Source of the DNA: Gammaproteobacteria bacterium
GTDB taxonomy: Bacteria > Pseudomonadota > Gammaproteobacteria > Pseudomonadales > Pseudomonadaceae
NCBI GenBank assembly: GCA_903970465.1
Contig: CAJCIO010000171.1
Location: forward strand, 1-36,107
Length of the DNA stretch: 36,107 nt
Reading direction: 5' to 3'
Shown here: one piece after another, positions 24,189-31,605 of the stretch
How positions within the stretch are numbered: the first letter of the stretch is position 1
Layout of the letters: each line of letters begins with the position of its first letter
Notes under the pieces: model-generated
The model's input: the letters and a program-made list of their open reading frames with translations, nothing else
Databases searched by the model: none
What the model was told of the DNA's origin: nothing
Program-made: the position numbers and the translations under genes

Positions 24189-25368
24189 CTGGCTAGTGAC
24201 TTACGCCGGTGCCGAACGCGTGCTGTCCGCCTTGCTGAAAATCTGGCCCCAGGCGGACCTGTTTTCCGTGATCGACTTCCTCAGTGATGCAGACCGCGCC
24301 AAGCTGGGCGGCAAACGTGCGCAGACTACCTTTATCCAGCGATTGCCCAAGGCACGGACCCGCTACCAGAAGTACTTGCCGCTGATGCCGCTGGCCATCG
24401 AGCAGATGGACCTGTCGGCCTACGACCTGGTGATTTCCAGCAGCCACGCGGTGGCCAAGGGCGTGCTGACGGGCCCCAACACCCTGCACATCAGCTATGT
24501 GCATTCACCGATTCGCTACGCCTGGGACCTGCAGCACCAGTACCTCAACGAGAGCGGCATGCGCTTCGGCCTCAAGGGCAAACTGGCGCGGATGATCCTG
24601 CACTACATCCGCATGTGGGATCAGCGCACGGCGGCGGCAGTCGATCAGTTCGTCGCCAATTCGCACTTCATTGCCCGGCGCATCGAAAAAGCCTATCGCC
24701 GCCCTTCCACGGTCATCTATCCGCCCGTGGACACCAAGGGCTTCAACTTGCAGGTCGAGAAGCAGGACTACTACCTGACCGCCTCGCGCATGGTGCCTTA
24801 CAAGAAAATGCCGATGATCGTCGAGGCATTCACGGCCATGCCGGACAAAAAACTGATCGTCATCGGTGAAGGGCCGGAATTCGACAAGGCCAAGGCCTTG
24901 GCCGGCCCGAATGTCACGCTGCTGGGCTATCAGAGTTTCGAGGTGCTGCGCAGCCACATGCAGAACGCCCGCGCCTTCGTGTTCGCCGCCGAAGAGGACT
25001 TCGGCATTAGCCCCGTCGAGGCCCAGGCCTGCGGCACCCCAGTGATCGCCTTTGGCCGCGGCGGCACCTTGGAGACCGTGCGGGGGCTGGATGACAGCGC
25101 GCCCACCGGGGTGTTCTACCACGAGCAAAGCATTGGGGCGCTGATGGCCGCCGTGCAGTTGTTCGAGTCCGAACAACACCGCATCAGCCCGCATGCCTGC
25201 CGCGAGAACGCCGAGCAGTTCTCGGAGAAGAACTTCGAGCGGCAAATGCGCCTGTTCGTCGAGGCGCGCTGCGCTGAAGCCAATATCGGTCACCCCACCC
25301 TGCCCGCGCCGAAGCTGGCCCTGGCACCGACAAAAACGGCCATCGCCGTCCCGGCTACTTCGGCGTAG
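24166..25368 (+). CDS. Family 4 glycosyltransferase (WbaZ-like mannosyltransferase type)
   Basis: A 400-residue GT-B enzyme opening KIAIVHDWLVTYAGAERVL, a hallmark of the WbaZ-like group, with SYVHSPIRYAWDLQHQYL near residue 110 and the donor motif EEDFGISPVEAQACGTPV near residue 285. Members commonly transfer mannose or a related hexose from a nucleotide sugar; this is family knowledge, not shown here. A strong AAGGAG lies 6 nt before ATG 24166, inside the preceding gene, so translation re-initiates within the 23 nt overlap. The last 30 residues are a low-complexity Ala/Pro/Thr tail. Confidence 0.93.
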   Translation: MKIAIVHDWLVTYAGAERVLSALLKIWPQADLFSVIDFLSDADRAKLGGKRAQTTFIQRLPKARTRYQKYLPLMPLAIEQMDLSAYDLVISSSHAVAKGVLTGPNTLHISYVHSPIRYAWDLQHQYLNESGMRFGLKGKLARMILHYIRMWDQRTAAAVDQFVANSHFIARRIEKAYRRPSTVIYPPVDTKGFNLQVEKQDYYLTASRMVPYKKMPMIVEAFTAMPDKKLIVIGEGPEFDKAKALAGPNVTLLGYQSFEVLRSHMQNARAFVFAAEEDFGISPVEAQACGTPVIAFGRGGTLETVRGLDDSAPTGVFYHEQSIGALMAAVQLFESEQHRISPHACRENAEQFSEKNFERQMRLFVEARCAEANIGHPTLPAPKLALAPTKTAIAVPATSA

Positions 25369-25442
25369 TCCGCAGTCGCGAAAAAACCTGACTATTGAAC
25401 CTGTGCCATGTGAGAAGCCCGACTCTCCAAGGAAGCTATGCG

Positions 25443-26522
25443 ATGAAGCGAAATGTATTTGTTGTCCTGCTCGCCAGTGCCGTACTGCAGGGTTGTGTTT
25501 TCGCCCCTGGTCAACACATGACCCCCTCCGACGCCAGCAACGACGGCGAAGTGGGCCCGGTCAACGTGGTGCAAATCACCAACCAGACCGTCACTCAGCA
25601 ACGTGTGATCTACCAGGCGCCACCGGTGCCAGCTGAATTGACCCGCTATGTGCCTGAGGAATACCGCATCGGGGCGGGGGATGGTCTGCTGATCACCGTC
25701 TGGGATCACATGGAGCTCAACTCACCAGCCAATATGGACTCCGGTAGCGCCAGTTCGCGCATCGTGCGCGACGACGGCACGCTGTATTACCCCTACATCG
25801 ACTCGGTCAAGGCGGGCGGCAAAACCACCACCGAGCTGCGCGAGGAGTTGCGTGAGAAGCTGTCCAAGTACCTGACCGGCGTCCAGGTGGACGTCAAGGT
25901 GCAGGACTTCAACAGCCACCGGGTGATTCTGTCAGGGGCGTTCAAGACCCCAGGGCCGCAGGTGCTCAACAACACGCCGGTCACCCTGGTCGATGCCATC
26001 AGCCGTGCCGGTGGCGATGCCGGTGATGCCAACCTGGCCGGGCTGCTGCTCAAGCGCGACGGCAAGGAATACCAGCTGGATATCGACAGCCTCAACCGCA
26101 AGGATTCGGTGCTCAACCAGATCTACCTCAAGGAAGGCGACCAGTTGCACCTGGGTAACAACCGCGCCAATCGCATCTACGTGCTGGGTGAAGTAGCGGC
26201 ACCGCAGGTGATGAACTACGGCACCAGCACCTTCAATCTGATGGAGGCGCTGGGCAATGCCGGTGGCCTGAATCAGGACACTGCCAATGCCGAGGCGGTC
26301 TACGTGATTCGCGGCGCGCAAAATGCCGTCAAGCAACCCGCGACAGTGTTCTATCTCGACGCGAAAAAACCCACTGCGTTCATCCTCGCCCGGCAGTTCG
26401 ACCTGCAAGCCTCTGATGTGGTGTTCGTGGGGCCGGCCAATATCACCCGCTGGAACCGCTTCATCAGCCAGTTACTGCCGTCGGCGGGCATCGTCACCAC
26501 CTCGGCGGCGTTCAAGAACTGA
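25443..26522 (+). CDS. Wza-like outer-membrane polysaccharide export lipoprotein
   Basis: A 359-residue exporter. The N-terminus MKRNVFVVLLASAVLQGC is a lipoprotein signal with the lipobox LQGC (Cys18). A Poly_export domain follows (YRIGAGDGLLITVWDH, then RDDGTLYYPYIDSVKAGGKT), then SLBB-like repeats (ILSGAFKTPGPQVLNNTPVT and YVLGEVAAPQVMNYG). It should form the octameric channel that receives polymer from the Wzc-like kinase. The start at ATG 25443 is set by AAGGAAG 7 nt upstream; the ATG at 25438 is out of frame. It is the last gene of the operon and is followed within 20 nt by a strong terminator. Confidence 0.95.
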   Translation: MKRNVFVVLLASAVLQGCVFAPGQHMTPSDASNDGEVGPVNVVQITNQTVTQQRVIYQAPPVPAELTRYVPEEYRIGAGDGLLITVWDHMELNSPANMDSGSASSRIVRDDGTLYYPYIDSVKAGGKTTTELREELREKLSKYLTGVQVDVKVQDFNSHRVILSGAFKTPGPQVLNNTPVTLVDAISRAGGDAGDANLAGLLLKRDGKEYQLDIDSLNRKDSVLNQIYLKEGDQLHLGNNRANRIYVLGEVAAPQVMNYGTSTFNLMEALGNAGGLNQDTANAEAVYVIRGAQNAVKQPATVFYLDAKKPTAFILARQFDLQASDVVFVGPANITRWNRFISQLLPSAGIVTTSAAFKN

Positions 26523-26534
26523 CCTTGGCTGTAC

Positions 26535-26571
26535 AAAAACCGTGCAGGGCTCGCGCCCTGCGCGGTTTTTT
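26535..26571 (+). terminator. Intrinsic terminator of the exopolysaccharide operon
   Basis: ACCGTGCAGGGC, loop TCGC, then GCCCTGCGCGGT make a 12-bp stem with a single U-G pair, followed directly by seven T residues and preceded by an A-run. It begins 13 nt after the wza-like stop and is a textbook Rho-independent terminator. Confidence 0.93.
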
Positions 26572-26576
26572 GCTTT

Positions 26577-26604
26577 TTGCCTGCTGATGTTTATCCGCTA
26601 GGAT
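26577..26604 (+). promoter_or_regulatory. Candidate pqqF promoter
   Basis: TTGCCT (26577-26582) and TAGGAT (26599-26604) are spaced by 16 bp and lie between the upstream terminator and the pqqF ATG. Each hexamer matches consensus at four of six positions. The position after a strong terminator makes an independent promoter necessary, but the exact site is a guess. Confidence 0.35.
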
Positions 26605-26639
26605 TAGGCCTTGTCCTGACCACCACTGCGGAACCCTCC

Positions 26640-29144
26640 ATGCAAGATGCAATCTCTTCACCCCGTGATCAACGGGTGCTCGAGAACGGGCTCACGGTGC
26701 GCGCCTGGCACGACCCGCGCCTCAAGCGCAGCGCGGCTTACCTGCGCGTCCACGCCGGCAGCCATGATGTACCGAACGCCTGGCCGGGGCTGGCGCATTT
26801 TCTCGAGCACTTGCTGTTCCTGGGGACCGAGCGCTTCGCCGACGACCAGACGCTGATGGCCTACGTGCAGCGCCAGGGCGGGCAGCTCAATGCCCGTACG
26901 TCGGAACGCCATACCGATTATTTTTTCGAAGTGCCGCCCCAGGCCCTGTCGAGTGGCCTGGAGCGCCTGTGCGACATGCTCGCGCGCCCGCGCATGAGCG
27001 CCGCCGACCAGCGTCGCGAACGTGAGGTGCTGCACGCCGAGTTCGTCGCCTGGTCGCGCGATCCGCAAGCGCAGCATGAGTTCTGGATGGTCAGCCCGTT
27101 GTCGGCACTGCACCCGTTGCGGGCCTTCCATGCCGGCAATCGCTACAGCCTGCCGGTGGCACGTCCCGAGTTTCAACAAAGTCTGCAAGACTTCCATCGC
27201 AAGCATTACAACGCCGGGCAGATGACCCTCTGCCTGGTAGGACCGCAATCGGCCGAACAGATGCTCAACCTGGCCCAGCGCGCGGGGCAATGCCTGCATC
27301 GCGGCACGCGTTTGCCGCTGGCAGTACCTCCCGCCATGCTGGCTGATGCCGCCTTTGCCAGCGCCGACGAAGAAGAAGCCATCGTCGCCCAGGCGCCGGG
27401 CGAGCGGCTGAACCTGGTGTTCGCCTGCGAGCAGTTGCCGCCAGCGGTGGACCAGGCCGTGGCGTTTCTGGGCACCTGGTTCGCCAGCAGCCAACCCGGC
27501 GGCCTGCTGGTGGAGCTGCGCCGTCGCGGGCTGGTCGAAAGCCTGAGCCTGAGCGCCTTTTACCGGCATGCCGAGCAGGCGCTGATCAATATCGAATTCA
27601 AGCTGACCGAGGCCGGCCAGCACGCCACGGCGCTGATCCGCGAGCTGTGCTTCGATTGGCTGGAGTTCTTCGAGGCCCACGACGACTGGCAGGGTCTGCG
27701 TGAGGAATATGCCCTGCTGGACAAACGCCAGCGCCAGTCCCACGGCGCCCTGGACCTCGCCCGCCACTACAGCACAGGCGCCGACGACCAGGCGCACGGC
27801 CTGGGTGACGATGGCCTGCAGGCCTTGCGCGTGCTGCTCGGGCAGCTCAAGCCGGACCAGCAACTGCATCCCCTGCCCAGCCTGCTGGTAAAGACCAGCG
27901 CTGCGCCGGTGGTGCATTGGCGCCTGGCGCAGCGCAATCGTTTCCTGCGCCCCAGCCGTCGCCCGGACCAACCCATCGCCGATCCGCGCTCGATGATCTA
28001 CCTCGCCACCGCCGACCAGACCGGCCTCGATGCCGTGCTCACCCTGCGCTGGCGCCTTAACGCCTCACGTCAGACCGGTCTGTGGACGCTGATCGAACAC
28101 AGCCTGCGACGCCTGACCGACGAGGCGCTGCAGGCTGGGGTAAAGCTGACGTTCAGCAGCCTGGGCGATGATTGGCAATTACGCCTGAGCGGTGTCGAAG
28201 AGCCGATGCCAGCAATACTCGAGCACGCCCTGGAATGCCTCACGGCGCCGGCGCCTGAAGTGTGGCGTTTGCCCCGCGATGCGGCACCGGCAGAGGCGAT
28301 GCCCATTCGGCATTTGCTCAAGCAACTGCCTGAACACTGCCTGGGGCACTACCAGACGCCAGTGCGCTTTGCCCACGAAGACATCAAACCGCTCAAATTG
28401 CAGAAGCTCTGGTCCCAGGCGCGCTGGGATGGCATGGGCCTGGGCATCGGCGACACCACGCGCAGCGCCCTCAATGCCGCGTTGCATCGCTTGCCGGGCG
28501 CGCCGGACCGCAGCCTTTCTACGCGCCTCGAGCCGCTGCGCGAACGCTTGTGGAGCCAGGTCCCGACCGATTCCAGCGAGCACGCTCTGGTGCTGTTCTG
28601 CCCGACGCCCACGCAAACCATCGCCGACGAGGCGCTCTGGCGCATGATCGCTCATCTGTGCCAGATGCCCTTTTATCAGCGCCTGCGTGTCGAGCTGCAA
28701 TTGGGCTACGCGGTGTTCAGCAGCTTCCGGCAGATCGCCGGGCGCGCCGGGCTGGTGTTCGGCGTGCAGTCGCCCGCCACCCGTTGCGCAGAATTGCTGG
28801 GGCACATCGAAAGCTTCCTTGAAGGCCTGCCCAGACTGATCGCCAGCCAGGGGACCCAGGGATTGCATCATCAGAGCCAGGCGCTGAGCGCCCGGTTGAG
28901 CGTGGAAGAGATGGAAGCCGACGCACTGGCCGACACCCTCTGGCAAGCCCATCTGGGCGGTTACCCCGGCAGTTATCTGCGCCAGTTGCAGCAGGCGATG
29001 CAGATAATTCAGCCGGCGCAGTTGCTCGATGCCGTGCGCCAGTTACAAGAGGCGAGCGGCGGCTGGCTGTGCCTGGCCAACGAGGCCGCGCCGGGTAAGC
29101 AGTGGCGCGATGTGAGCGAAGTGCGGGATGCGCAGATGTCTTGA
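26640..29144 (+). CDS. pqqF: PqqF, M16 zinc metalloprotease of PQQ biosynthesis
   Basis: An 834-residue insulinase-family peptidase. The inverted zinc motif HFLEH (His53, Glu56, His57) is followed exactly 76 residues later by Glu134 (VLHAEF), giving the full HxxEHx76E site. The remaining three domains of an M16 four-domain clam shell are recognisable as low-homology repeats, with a second-half RXXXY-like element (RLRVELQLGYAVFSSF near residue 685). PqqF is thought to cut the cross-linked Glu-Tyr unit from PqqA, alone or with the second protease of the locus. ATG 26640 is preferred; the in-frame upstream start at 26577 lies before any ribosome-binding site and overlaps the promoter region. It stands 237 bp upstream of pqqA, as in other pseudomonads. 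Confidence 0.93.
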   Translation: MQDAISSPRDQRVLENGLTVRAWHDPRLKRSAAYLRVHAGSHDVPNAWPGLAHFLEHLLFLGTERFADDQTLMAYVQRQGGQLNARTSERHTDYFFEVPPQALSSGLERLCDMLARPRMSAADQRREREVLHAEFVAWSRDPQAQHEFWMVSPLSALHPLRAFHAGNRYSLPVARPEFQQSLQDFHRKHYNAGQMTLCLVGPQSAEQMLNLAQRAGQCLHRGTRLPLAVPPAMLADAAFASADEEEAIVAQAPGERLNLVFACEQLPPAVDQAVAFLGTWFASSQPGGLLVELRRRGLVESLSLSAFYRHAEQALINIEFKLTEAGQHATALIRELCFDWLEFFEAHDDWQGLREEYALLDKRQRQSHGALDLARHYSTGADDQAHGLGDDGLQALRVLLGQLKPDQQLHPLPSLLVKTSAAPVVHWRLAQRNRFLRPSRRPDQPIADPRSMIYLATADQTGLDAVLTLRWRLNASRQTGLWTLIEHSLRRLTDEALQAGVKLTFSSLGDDWQLRLSGVEEPMPAILEHALECLTAPAPEVWRLPRDAAPAEAMPIRHLLKQLPEHCLGHYQTPVRFAHEDIKPLKLQKLWSQARWDGMGLGIGDTTRSALNAALHRLPGAPDRSLSTRLEPLRERLWSQVPTDSSEHALVLFCPTPTQTIADEALWRMIAHLCQMPFYQRLRVELQLGYAVFSSFRQIAGRAGLVFGVQSPATRCAELLGHIESFLEGLPRLIASQGTQGLHHQSQALSARLSVEEMEADALADTLWQAHLGGYPGSYLRQLQQAMQIIQPAQLLDAVRQLQEASGGWLCLANEAAPGKQWRDVSEVRDAQMS

Positions 29145-29150
29145 ATTGAG

Positions 29151-29171
29151 GGTGGGGCTGATGGCCCCACC
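29151..29171 (+). terminator. Hairpin after pqqF (weak terminator candidate)
   Basis: GGTGGGGC / GCCCCACC form an 8-bp GC-rich stem around a 5-nt loop, 7 nt after the pqqF stop. No T-run follows, so it may stabilise the 3' end or cause partial termination rather than act as a full intrinsic terminator. Confidence 0.4.
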
Positions 29172-29200
29172 ACCGCCCAGCCGAATTAATCATCTGTCAC

Positions 29201-29230
29201 TTGCCCAAAAAAATGTACCGACCGGATAAT
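29201..29230 (+). promoter_or_regulatory. Candidate pqqA promoter
   Basis: TTGCCC (29201-29206) and GATAAT (29225-29230) are separated by 18 bp, with a leader of about 145 nt before pqqA. A separate strong promoter here is expected, because pqqA is usually made in excess over the rest of the operon. The match is by eye. Confidence 0.45.
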
Positions 29231-29381
29231 TACACCTCACGCAAAAGCCTTTCGCACGATCGGGGGCATCTGCGCGAGGATAAATTCAGTAACATAACGC
29301 CCATGCCGCTGAACGTCCGTCCACCCGGACAGACTAAAGTGTAACGAGCAACCGCTCTGACAACCCGGAAGGAGTACTCCC

Positions 29382-29453
29382 ATGTGGACCAAACCTGCAT
29401 ACACTGACCTGCGTATCGGCTTCGAAGTCACCATGTATTTCGCTAGCCGTTGA
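29382..29453 (+). CDS. pqqA: PqqA, precursor peptide of PQQ
   Basis: A 23-residue peptide, MWTKPAYTDLRIGFEVTMYF followed by ASR. Glu15 and Tyr19 in the E-V-T-M-Y motif are the two residues that PqqE joins by a C-C bond and that end up as the PQQ skeleton. An excellent ribosome-binding site (GGAAGGAG) lies 8 nt before the ATG. The gene is too short for usual ORF finding but is unmistakable. It lies between pqqF and pqqB, and a terminator-like hairpin follows 17 nt after its stop. Confidence 0.98.
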   Translation: MWTKPAYTDLRIGFEVTMYFASR

Positions 29454-29470
29454 TCAGCAAGCGCTGTACC

Positions 29471-29500
29471 ACGCCTCGGCTCGCCGGGGCGTTTTCATTT
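29471..29500 (+). terminator. Leaky terminator/attenuator between pqqA and pqqB
   Basis: ACGCCTCGG, loop CTCG, CCGGGGCGT form a 9-bp stem with one G-U pair, followed by TTTCATTTT. It sits 17 nt downstream of pqqA and 24 nt upstream of pqqB. It would let most transcripts stop after pqqA, which fits the need for excess precursor peptide. Confidence 0.75.
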
Positions 29501-29523
29501 TCGGCCTTCGCGATGGGGTAGCC

Positions 29524-30435
29524 ATGTACGTCCAGATTCTCGGGTCCGCCGCCGGCGGTGGGTTTCCACAATGGAACTGCAACTGCGTGAACTGCAAGGG
29601 CTTGCGCGACGGCACCCTACGCGCGCTACCGCGCACGCAGTCGTCCATTGCCTTGTCTGACGACGGCGTGCACTGGATCCTGTGCAACGCCTCGCCTGAC
29701 ATTCGCGCGCAGCTGCAAAGCTTCCCGGCGCTGCAACCGGCCCGGGCCCTGCGCGACACCGGCATCGACGCGATCATTCTGCTCGACAGCCAGATCGACC
29801 ACACCACGGGCTTGCTGAGCCTGCGCGAGGGCTGCCCGCATCAAGTCTGGTGCACCGACATGGTCCACCAGGACCTGACCACCGGGTTCCCGGTGTTCAA
29901 TATGCTGACCCACTGGAACGGTGGCCTGGATCGGCGACGCATCGAACTCGAAGGCAGCTTCGTCATCGACGCCTGCCCCAAGCTGCGCTTCACCCCGTTC
30001 CCGCTGCGCAGCGCCGCCCCGCCCTACTCGCCGCACCGCTTCGACCCGCACCCCGGTGACAACATCGGTCTGATCGTCGAGGACCTGAACACCGGCGGCA
30101 CGCTGTTCTACGCGCCGGGTCTGGGCAAGGTCGACGGGCCATTGCTCGAGCGCATGGGCGCCGCCGATTGCCTGTTGGTGGACGGCACCCTGTGGGAAGA
30201 CGACGAAATGCAGCGCCGCGGCGTCGGCACCCGTACCGGCCGGGAGATGGGCCACCTGGCGCAGAACGGCCCCGGCGGCATGCTCGAGGTGCTCGACGGC
30301 CTGAGCAAACCGCGCAAGGTGCTGATCCACATCAACAACACCAACCCGATCCTCGACGAAGACTCCGCCGAACGCGCCCAACTGACCCGCCACGGCGTGG
30401 AAGTCGCGTTCGATGGGATGAGTATCGAGCTCTGA
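29524..30435 (+). CDS. pqqB: PqqB, metallo-beta-lactamase-fold PQQ biosynthesis protein
   Basis: A 303-residue protein of the usual PqqB length. It opens YVQILGSAAGGGFPQWNCNC and carries the Cys-rich zinc-type site (CNCVNC) and the modified metallo-beta-lactamase motif DSQIDHTTGLLSLR. PqqB is an iron-dependent hydroxylase that acts on a tyrosine/glutamyl-tyrosine intermediate in the cytoplasm. The ATG at 29524 follows GGGGTAG. The gene is separated from pqqC by a long inverted repeat of REP type. Confidence 0.97.
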   Translation: MYVQILGSAAGGGFPQWNCNCVNCKGLRDGTLRALPRTQSSIALSDDGVHWILCNASPDIRAQLQSFPALQPARALRDTGIDAIILLDSQIDHTTGLLSLREGCPHQVWCTDMVHQDLTTGFPVFNMLTHWNGGLDRRRIELEGSFVIDACPKLRFTPFPLRSAAPPYSPHRFDPHPGDNIGLIVEDLNTGGTLFYAPGLGKVDGPLLERMGAADCLLVDGTLWEDDEMQRRGVGTRTGREMGHLAQNGPGGMLEVLDGLSKPRKVLIHINNTNPILDEDSAERAQLTRHGVEVAFDGMSIEL

Positions 30436-30458
30436 ACAAGGTGTGACGGCGGCTGGCG

Positions 30459-30520
30459 CTTCGCGGGCAAGCCTTGCTCCCACAGGCGTACACCTGTGGG
30501 AGCAGGGCTTGCCCGCGAAG
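30459..30520 (+). repeat. Long REP inverted pair between pqqB and pqqC
   Basis: Two REP elements face each other: left arm 30459-30488 (starts CTTCGCGGGCAAGCC) and right arm 30491-30520, with only 2 nt between them. The 30-nt arms differ at two positions, one of which still allows a G-U pair in RNA. The transcript would form a very stable hairpin within the pqq mRNA, 24 nt after pqqB. Confidence 0.9.
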
Positions 30521-30580
30521 GGGCCGGCCCCGCCTGCACAAAAAAAGCATCAGACTCCACTTTGAACGAGGGAGAACAGC

Positions 30581-31333
30581 ATGACCGATACACCGATGTC
30601 CCCGGCCGAGTTCGAGCAGGCCCTGCGCGCCAAGGGCGCGTTCTATCACATCTACCACCCCTATCACGTGGCGATGTATGAAGGCCGCGCAACCCGCGAG
30701 CAGATCCAGGGCTGGGTCGCCAACCGCTTCTACTATCAGGTCAACATCCCCCTGAAGGACGCGGCCATCCTCGCCAACTGCCCGGATCGCGAGATCCGCC
30801 GCGAGTGGATTCAGCGCCTGCTCGACCACGACGGCGCGCCTGGCGAAGACGGCGGCATCGAAGCCTGGTTGCGCCTCGGTCAGGCCGTGGGCCTGGACCC
30901 GGACCAACTGCGCTCCCAGGAGCTGGTCCTGCCCGGTGTACGTTTTGCCGTCGACGCTTACGTGAACTTCGCTCGCCGTGCCAGCTGGCAGGAAGCCGCC
31001 AGCAGCTCGCTCACCGAACTGTTCGCGCCGCAGATCCACCAATCGCGCCTCGACAGCTGGCCCCAGCACTACCCGTGGATCGACCCGGCCGGCTACGAAT
31101 ACTTCCGCACCCGCCTGGGCCAGGCGCGCCGCGATGTCGAGCACGGGCTGGCGATCACGCTCGAGCACTACACCACAGCGGCCGGCCAGCAGCGCATGCT
31201 GGAAATCCTGCAGTTCAAACTGGACATACTTTGGAGCATGCTGGACGCCATGAGCATGGCCTATGAACTGAACCGCCCGCCCTACCACAGCGTCACTGAC
31301 CAGCGCGTCTGGCACAAAGGCATCCCTCTATGA
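30581..31333 (+). CDS. pqqC: PqqC, pyrroloquinoline-quinone synthase
   Basis: A 250-residue protein of the TenA/PqqC-like all-helical fold with family segments YHIYHPYHVAMYEG, GWVANRFYYQVNIPLKDAAI and a C-terminal FKLDILWSMLDAMSMA. PqqC catalyses the last step, a cofactor-free ring closure and eight-electron oxidation giving PQQ. A strong ribosome-binding site (GAGGGAG) precedes ATG 30581. Its TGA overlaps the ATG of pqqD (31330-31333). Confidence 0.98.
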   Translation: MTDTPMSPAEFEQALRAKGAFYHIYHPYHVAMYEGRATREQIQGWVANRFYYQVNIPLKDAAILANCPDREIRREWIQRLLDHDGAPGEDGGIEAWLRLGQAVGLDPDQLRSQELVLPGVRFAVDAYVNFARRASWQEAASSSLTELFAPQIHQSRLDSWPQHYPWIDPAGYEYFRTRLGQARRDVEHGLAITLEHYTTAAGQQRMLEILQFKLDILWSMLDAMSMAYELNRPPYHSVTDQRVWHKGIPL

Positions 31334-31605
31334 GCTTCGATCGCAGCAAGACGCCGCATTGGCGCCAAGGCTACCGCTACCAGTACGAACCTGCGCAGCA
31401 GGGCCACGTGCTGCTGTACCCCGAAGGCATGATCAAACTCAACGAAAGTGCCGCCCTGATCGGTGGGCTGATCGACGGTGAGCGTGACGTTGCCGCCATT
31501 ATCGCGACATTGGACCTGCAGTTTCCGGGCGTTCCGGAACTGGGCGCCGATATCGAGCAATTCATGGAGGTTGCTCGTGCAGAGCACTGGATCGAGCTTC
31601 GCTGA
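31330..31605 (+). CDS. pqqD: PqqD, peptide chaperone (RRE domain)
   Basis: A 91-residue protein matching PqqD across its length (RYQYEPAQQGHVLLYPEGMI, LNESAALIGGLIDGERDVA). PqqD is a RiPP recognition element that binds PqqA and presents it to PqqE. The start overlaps pqqC by 4 nt, and the 3' end overlaps pqqE by 29 nt, so the three are translationally coupled. All is normal for a pseudomonad. Confidence 0.97.
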   Translation: MSFDRSKTPHWRQGYRYQYEPAQQGHVLLYPEGMIKLNESAALIGGLIDGERDVAAIIATLDLQFPGVPELGADIEQFMEVARAEHWIELR

